Positions 56,936 to 64,000 of a stretch of 64,000 nucleotides of DNA are shown here, piece by piece. Origin of the DNA: Poronia punctata (lineage: Eukaryota; Ascomycota; Sordariomycetes; Xylariales; Xylariaceae); assembly GCA_022579005.1 (NCBI GenBank), contig MU401586.1, forward strand, positions 42,542 to 106,541, read 5' to 3'. Numbering within the stretch: position 1 is the first letter of the stretch; every line of letters begins with the position of its first letter. A program made the translations under genes and the position numbers. Under the pieces are notes generated by a model. It was not told the DNA's origin and did no database searches. It worked only from the letters and a program-made list of their open reading frames with translations.

Positions 56936-57889
56936 ATGACCAAAATCACCACAATCCTAGGGCTGGCGTTAGCCGCCTACACAACCGCCCTCCCTAACCC
57001 TAACCCTAACCCTAACCCCAACCCTAACCCTAACATCCTCCCCTGAGACATCCAAGACATCGACTTCAACCTCCCCTCCTCTTTAAAAAACAGCCTCAAC
57101 TACGGCGCCCCCGAAAACGACTATACCTGCACATCCCCGTACAACCCCATAATCATGCTCCACGGGCTGTCCCAAAACCGCGACGACGACCTCAACCTCC
57201 TACAGCACGCCCTAAACTCCCTCGACTACTGCACCTACTCCCTCACCTACGGCGCACATGCCCTAGCCCCTTGGGTCGGCGGATTAACCAGCATGAGGAC
57301 ATCTAGCGCCGACGAAATAGCTTCTTTCATCCTCTCCGTCTACGAGAAGACAGGGAGTGCGCAAAAAATAAACATAGTAGGCCATTCCGAAGGCGCCGTA
57401 CAAGCCCTCTACGTGCCCCTCACGCACAACGAAACCATTGCCCCCATCATCGACCACATCGTCGCTTTAGCGCCCGCCATCCACGGGGCATCCTATTTCG
57501 GAATCGCGGACCTGTGGTATTTCGCGGGTCGAGTATCCCGCGACATCATCGGCGCGGTGATCGACGCGGTGGGATGTCCCGCCTGCGAGGAGATGGTGAC
57601 TGACGGGCGGGTTTATGAAGATTTCAAGAATGTAGGGGATAAGGGCGTTTTGCAAGACGGGAATAAGATTACGATTGTCATGTCGAGGAGCGATACCTTG
57701 GTTCCGGCCGAGATTAGCGTGTTGGATGACGAGAGGGTGGAGCATGTCTATGTCCAGGACACTTGTCCGGATGATTCCGTCGGACACTTCGGGTTGTCGT
57801 GGGATAGGAGTGTTTGGAGATTGGTTGTTAATGCGCTGGAGGGGAATGATGACGTGGTTTGGCCTTGTGAGCAGGGGTTGTTGTTTTGA
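56936..57889 (+). pseudogene. Secreted lipase (alpha/beta hydrolase) interrupted by an in-frame TGA
   Basis: The ATG at 56936 starts a signal peptide (MTKITTILGLALAAYTTAL). An NP-repeat linker and ILP follow, and then TGA at 57044-57046. The same frame then runs open to 57889: 281 codons that keep the whole lipase domain. This shows CTSPYNPIIMLHGLSQN (oxyanion region), NIVGHSEGAVQ (GxSxG nucleophile), MSRSDTLVPAE (Asp) and VGHFGLSW (His), resembling fungal secreted lipases of the Lipase_2/CALB-like type. Six or more cysteines are preserved. No GT..AG intron removes the TGA. It could be a recent null allele (CGA to TGA, which is also the change RIP makes) or a sequencing error. An ATG at 57155 could restart translation only without the signal peptide and the oxyanion region. 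Confidence 0.75.
56992..57034 (+). repeat. Telomere-type CCCTAA repeats within the lipase N-terminus
   Basis: Seven head-to-tail CCCTAA units (the fifth is CCCCAA) encode an (NP)n linker right after the signal peptide. The strand matches the C-rich strand of the fungal TTAGGG telomere repeat. Confidence 0.85.
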
Positions 57890-58660
57890 TTTCTTGAGTT
57901 CTTTCCATTTTTCCGGGAAGTTGGAGAATGGGTAGAAGGATTAGAGAGGGACTTGAAAGGCGTATTTATTGGAAATACCATGTTGCAATATCTACTGAAT
58001 TATTTCCTCTTATATTATTATATGTATATACTTTATTATACCATCATGCTTCTCCACTCACGGGTTTGCCGTGTTCGCCCGGAGCGAGTACCATGTATAA
58101 CATTATCCAGTAGGTACAAGGTCATAAACCTAAGGTTACTTCCTCATGGATCCGTCCATGTCCGTATATATTAGTTGGTCTCCACCGAACTTGACATTCC
58201 TCCGCTATGCGACCTTGCAACCAAAAAAATACGTGTGTGTAGACTTAGCCGTCTACAAAGTATCCCTCCCCCTAACCTACCTTAGGTAGCTACAGTTTTG
58301 CCATGCAGTTTTGAAAAAGTCCAAAATAGATAACCACAACCCACGAGTATATAGGTAACTCCTAGAAACAATAGAGTAGGTAACAACTACATACCTAACC
58401 TACTATAAGTACCTAGGTACATAGGGTATCTACTTGCAGTTACTTTAGTTAGGAGCACCTATTCTATTCTAAACAACTAAGCTTACACTCAACATTAACA
58501 AGCAAGGATAAAGAAAAACCAAAATAATCCCAAGTCTATAAAATGTACAGATTAAAGTTTACCCTGTTCCCCCATTTCAGTCTTGGCAATAAGGCATGTA
58601 CTTAACACGCTCAGGTAAAATGAAAAGGGGCACAAGAGATTAAAGGGAGGGGGGGTTAGC
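57890..58660. other. Transition zone next to the AT-rich block
   Basis: Increasingly AT-rich and full of TACCTA/TAGGTA-type motifs (about 58370-58430). No gene seen. Confidence 0.5.
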
Positions 58661-58679
58661 CAAGATCGACAGCGTATAG

Positions 58680-61600
58680 TTTATAATATAGGTCTAGGGT
58701 TAGCAAATAGGTACCTATTAAATCTAATAGGTTATAAGGAAACTATAATCAATATAAAGCCTATATAGTAAAAAAAATACAGCTAAGGTAAAAACTATTA
58801 TAAAAGAAAAAGTTTTTTTATAAAAGGTTTCTTTTTACTTATTTAGTATAAGAAAACTTTATAATAAAAAAAAAATACTTTTTTTTATACGTTATATAAT
58901 ATAATTATATATTATAAGCTATATTATTAAGTTTTAATAATTAAAAGTTTTATTTGCTTGCTATTATTATTAAAGCATAATAAATATAGCAATTTAGCTA
59001 TTATAATAATAAAATTAAAAGTTATTTTAGGTTTTTTAAAAGATTTTTATGCTTAAAATAAAAAGTTTAAAGTAAAAGCGTATTTTTTTAACTTATAAAA
59101 GTATATTAATCTTGCAAACAAGGTTTTTTAGCTAAAAAAGCTAATATAGCTTAATATAGGCAAATTTAATAAAAGGCTTAACTAAAAAAAAACTTAAAAT
59201 AGCTTTAATATAGCTAAAAACTTACTAGTAATAAATAAAAGAAAACTTATTAATATAGTAAATTTTATAACTAAATTTTATAAACTTACTATAAATGCTA
59301 AAAGTAACTTAAAATTTATAACTAGCCTATATAAAAATAAAGTAAAAAAGTATATTTTAATTATTAATAAAAAATATAAACTAAAAATATAAGTTTAAAA
59401 TTTAATATTAGCAGTATACTAATTTTATTACTTTAAGCTAAAAGAAACTAAAATTTTAATATAACACTTTAAAAGCTATTAGTATACTTATAAGCGCTAT
59501 ATTAAATAAAATAGCATGCTTTAATTATATAAATTTTATTAACTAATGCTTAAAAAAACTTATTAAAAATCTTGCTAAGTTTATTGCTAAATAAAAACAA
59601 CTAGTTATAAAGCTTAAAAATATAACGTTTTTAAATATCTTTTAATTATAAAACTATTTAAAAAAATTATTAAAGCACTTAAAAATAAATATAAGCACTA
59701 GTTTAACACTTTTTATTTAAATTACTAAATAGCCTTGCTAAACAGCACTTTAAAATACTAAACAATAATTGTAAATTTATATACTTAAATAGCTTTTAAA
59801 AAGCAATAAAAGAAATTAAAAATAATAAAAAGGTTATTTACAACTTTTAATAAAAAAAAATAATTAATAAAAAAAAAATTTAAAAAACAAAGCTTTAGCA
59901 TTATTTTTAATAAATAAAAAAAAAGCTATAAAGCTTATAGTAAATTTATACCTTATAGCTATAGTAAAAGCTTTGCTTATAAAAGCACTAATATACTAAT
60001 AAAAAAAACTTAAAAAAACACTTTTAATATTAAAAAAGTTTGTTTTATATATAAAAGCTTTTATAATTTACTTAGTTGCTAGTACTTCTTTTAAAAAAAT
60101 ACTAATAAAGATTTTATAATAAATATTTAAATTACTAACTATATTAAGCTAAAAGTAAAAAATAACTTTAAGCTTAAAAAAAAGATTAAAGCTTGCAAAA
60201 CTGTAAAAATAAGTATAAAAAAATTAAAATTAATAAAAAGCTTATAATAAAAAAAAAATAACTAAAATAAGTTATTCTTTACGCTAGCTTTAAAGCTAGC
60301 AAATAGCAAAAAGGTAGCTTATACTTTTTAAAAAACTTTGCTATTTTTAATTTAAAATTTACTTTTTATATATTTAATAAAATAAGTTATTTTTATAACG
60401 TTAAAAACGTACTTAATAAAAACTTTATATATGCTAATAATATAGTTATGCTAATTTAAGCATATAAAAACGTTAATATAATAGTTTAAAGCATTTTAAA
60501 GCTTTTTACTTTATAGCTTAAAAATATAGCTTACTATGCTAATTTTATAATAAATCTTGTTTTATTTAAAACTTTAAGTTAAAAAGAAATCTAGTAAAAT
60601 ATAAAGCTACTTAAAAGCTACTTTTAAAAAATCAATAGCTTATAACTATGCTATATATAAAATTAATATAAATAATATATTTTAAAATATTTACTTTTAA
60701 ATATAAATAAAGCTTTTTTTTATACTTAAAAAAACCTGCTAATAATATATACTAAAAAACTAGCATTTAAAGCAAATTTTTTTTAATAACATTTTTAACT
60801 TAGCTATTTAAAACCTAACGCTATTTATTACCTAGTTAGCTAAATAAAAAAGTAAAAATTAAAATTCTTTTAAATTAAAGTATTAAATTAATAAATTGCT
60901 TAAGCTATATATATAAAAAGCTTAAAAACTAAATTAATAAAGTACTAAAAAAACAGCTAAACTGTTTATTTAAATATATTGCTATAAACTAGCACTTATA
61001 TAATAAAAGCATTAAAAATAAAGTATTAATATTATTTATAACTAAAAAATATTTAAAGCATTTATTTAATTATTATTTATTAAACTTTAAAGCAAGTATA
61101 ATATTAAAAACATTTAAAATGTTTATATTAAAAGTTAAAATAGTTTATAATAAATAAGTTAATATAATTAAGTTAAATAAATAACTATTATAGTTTTATA
61201 AAGTTAAAAATTATTTTATTAATAAATAATTTATTATATTTAAAATCTTAGCTTTAAATACTTAAGCTTAAAATAATACTACTAAGCAGTTTAGTTAAAT
61301 AGTTAAAAAGCGCGCTTAATATATAAAAGCTAGCGCAAAGCTTTTTAAAAGCTTATAAGTTAAAATTAATAAAGCTACTATATATTTAATAAATTAAATA
61401 CTTAAATATATATTTAACTAAAAAATACTATATAAACGTTTTTATATTTACTTTAGCGTTTAAAATAGCTATATTAAACTAAAAAACTACGCTTAAATTA
61501 CTTATAAGTTTATAAGTATAAAGCTTACGCTTTTACTACTAACGTAAAAAAACAGAAAAACTTTTAAAACTAAGCTTTAAAGCTTAAATAGGTTACTTTA

Positions 61601-64000
61601 TTAGCTATAAGTTAACTAATATATATAAAATTTAAAATCTTTTAACTAATTATATAATTTATACTAAAAACATAAAATTTAATAAAAACTAAACATTTAA
61701 TAAAAAGCTTAAAAAACTAAAAAATAAGCTTTAAATACTTAATTGCAAATTTTTTACAAATTCTTTAAATAAATTTTTAATTTTTAAAACTAAGCTTTAT
61801 AACTTTAACTTTTATAAAAATAAAAAAAAATATAAAAGTCTTAAGTATAATTTAAATATTACTAATAATATAAATAATAAGCAAGCTATTAAAAATATAG
61901 TAAATTTTAAGTTTAGTAAAACTAATTACTTTTATATTAATTTAAAATTTTAACTTTATTTATTACTTTTATATTTACTTTTAAATGCTATAATACTTAT
62001 AATAATTAAAAACGCTAATTTTAATAAGCATTATAATAATTTTTTGCTTTACTTTTATAAAAGCTAAGCAAAACTATTTATTAATAAGCGTTATAATAAT
62101 TTTTTAACTTGCTTTGCTAAGCTTTATATTAAACTATTAAAGTTAAGCTAAAAAGCTTATATTAAAGTAAATAAATAAATAAAGTACTAAAAAGCTATAT
62201 TTAATACTAAATACTTATATACTTTTAAACTTAAGTATAATATGCTAGTAAGCAAAGCTAATAAAGCTAAAGCGCTAAAGCAATTTTTACGCTACTTTAA
62301 AAGCGCTTTTAAAAAAAGTAAAAATTATAAAAAATAGCTATTATAATTATATTTTAAAAAAAAATATAAAATAATATTTTAATATACTAAAGCAAACTTT
62401 TACTTTTTTTACACTTTTATAAAAAGCTTTTAAGCTATTTTTTAAAAAGTAAGTTTATAAAAGCTAAAAAAGTTTATTTAAAAAGTTATAATTAAATAAG
62501 CTTTTAAAAAAAAGTTATTACTTTTATAGCTAAAAATTAATAAATTTTAAATTATATATAAATATATGTTTATAAGTTTAATAAAAAAAGCTTTTACTTA
62601 AAAAGCAAAGCTTAGTTAGTTATATATAGTAATTAAAAGCTTATATATAAAAGTAAAACAATATATGCTTTTATACTTATAAGCAAATTTTTTAAAACCT
62701 TTATAGCTATTATAGCTAAGTTTAACTTTAAAATAAAATAATATAATATAATTAATGCTTTTATTAATATAATGCTTTATAAAAAATATATATATAAAAA
62801 TGCTTTATAAATATAAAAAGTCTAGCTTTATTTTAAAGCTTTTTAAAGCACTTTATAGTTTAAAAAAATTACTACTTTTATAATAAAAAAAGCTTATATT
62901 TACGCTTTAAAAGCTTAAATTTAAGCTAGTGCTTTATAAGCCTTATTGCTATATAAAAAATAAAATTTTTATTTTTATTTATATTAACAACTTTATAGTT
63001 GCCTACTAAAAGCTTTAAGAAACTAAAGCTTTTAAAAGTATTAAACAATTAAAAAAATAGTATTAATTAATAAAAAGCTATAATTTAAAGTAGTTTTTAA
63101 AAGTAAAAATTATTTATAACTATTAACAAAGCTTAATTTAACTATTTTAGTTTTTATATTAAAAAAATATATAAGTTAAATAACTTTTTTAACAAAATAT
63201 TTTTTATACTAATAAAATCTATTAAGTTGCTTTTTTATAATAAAACACCTACTTTAAAAAAAATCTATTACTATTAGCAAAAAACTAAATTTATTATATA
63301 TATAATAATTATTATAAAGCTAAATATAGCTTTTATTACTTTATAACTATTATAATTTAATAACAACCTTTTTTTAGCTTACTAAGCTGCTACTAACTAA
63401 GTATTAAACTATTTTTATATAAATTAACATTTTACTTTATAATATAATAATAAAAATAAGCTTAATATAGCTAGCAATTTATTTTTTATAAACAACACTA
63501 TTAACTAAAAAAGCTTATAAGCTTATACTATAACTTTTTTAAAAAAACTTATTAGCTATAACGGCTATGCTTATTAGTTTAAGGTTATATAACTAAGAGA
63601 ATAGTTATATAACCTATAGACTATGTACGTTATTATAAAGTAGGTCTAAGGTAGTATTAAATACTGCCTTTGCTTAGCTAGACTTACTTAGTAAAACGAT
63701 TTAATTAGTTATATACTTATATTTTTAGCTAGGTATTTATATATAAGTAGTAAGAAAATAAATTTTAGCGTAGCTAGTTTTTTTTTTTTTTTTCTTTAAC
63801 TTAAAATCTTTTATATAGCGTTAATATATAGCTATTATGCTTTACTAATTATTATACTATTTTAGGTTTTATTAATTAATTGCTTTTATATAATTAATTT
63901 ATTATTTACTTTATACTTTTTGCTAAATTTAGTAGCTAAAAAATAAAATTATTAACTTTAAACTAACTTAACTTAACTAAACTTTATATATATAATTAAT
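58680..64000. mobile_element. RIP-degraded repeat block, extremely AT-rich, right edge beyond window
   Basis: Over 5.3 kb the sequence is almost only A and T, with short GC, CT and AC remnants, TpA-rich words and stops in all frames. There is no open frame of 60 codons on either strand. This is the known outcome of RIP on duplicated DNA, so the origin is presumably one or more transposons. A slightly less AT-rich portion with recognisable structure appears at 63560-63800. The family of element cannot be told by eye. Confidence 0.8.
63582..63615. repeat. Perfect 13-bp inverted repeat in the AT-rich block
   Basis: AGGTTATATAACT (63582-63594) and its exact complement AGTTATATAACCT (63603-63615) flank an 8-nt loop. 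It retains GG/CC pairs in DNA otherwise stripped of them. A T16 run follows at 63778-63793. Confidence 0.7.

Noticed and set aside
56992..57034. CCCTAA array as a real chromosome end
   Set aside because: Only seven units, in frame inside a gene, with kilobases of DNA on both sides.

Overview
This window is from a filamentous ascomycete (Pezizomycotina, probably Sordariomycetes-like; the class is inference). The protein-coding genes have short introns of about 50-120 nt with GTAAGT-type donors and CTAAC/CTRAC branch sites. The families present (CENP-T, Rac, CFEM protein, GT2 synthase, highly reducing PKS) are typical of such fungi. The last 5.3 kb is an extreme AT-rich block with no open frame of 60 or more codons, the signature of heavy repeat-induced point mutation (RIP).

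Layout. 1-5.3 kb: the 3' three quarters of a highly reducing type I polyketide synthase, followed 72 bp later by a 459-bp MITE-like element with 57-bp terminal inverted repeats and an 8-bp target duplication. 5.8-22 kb: gene-poor accessory DNA holding a secreted BNR/GH93-like glycosidase, a TDT-family (Mae1/Ssu1-like) anion transporter, a remarkable tRNA-Lys(CTT), a GT2 polysaccharide synthase and a GH127 relic. 22-47 kb: a denser, mostly housekeeping core with a CFEM GPI protein, CMS1, NOP6, RAC1, CENP-T, SHY1/SURF1, a UBX protein, PDCD5, COQ4, a CHCHD2/10-type (MIX17) protein, a ketopantoate-reductase-like protein, the exosome cofactor LRP1/RRP47 and a small cysteine-rich secreted protein. 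49-58 kb: a GH3 hydrolase, a membrane nucleotide pyrophosphatase/phosphodiesterase, a short-chain dehydrogenase, and a secreted lipase gene broken by a stop codon and carrying telomere-type repeats. 58.7-64 kb: the RIP-degraded repeat block.

Several genes share themes. CMS1, NOP6 and LRP1 serve ribosome biogenesis or RNA processing. SHY1, COQ4 and the MIX17-like protein serve mitochondrial respiration. The glycosidases, CFEM protein, GT2 enzyme and small secreted protein act at the cell surface or outside the cell.

The most unusual feature is the tRNA-Lys(CTT) at 16516-16652. Its T-stem is split by a 64-nt insert with a perfect fungal spliceosomal layout (GTAAGT, CTAAC, TAG), whereas ordinary tRNA introns lie next to the anticodon. 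Removing the insert restores a complete cloverleaf. An assembly artefact (poly-G, ten N, poly-C, plus a degraded copy of the preceding 90 bp) sits inside an intron of PDCD5 and should not be read as biology.
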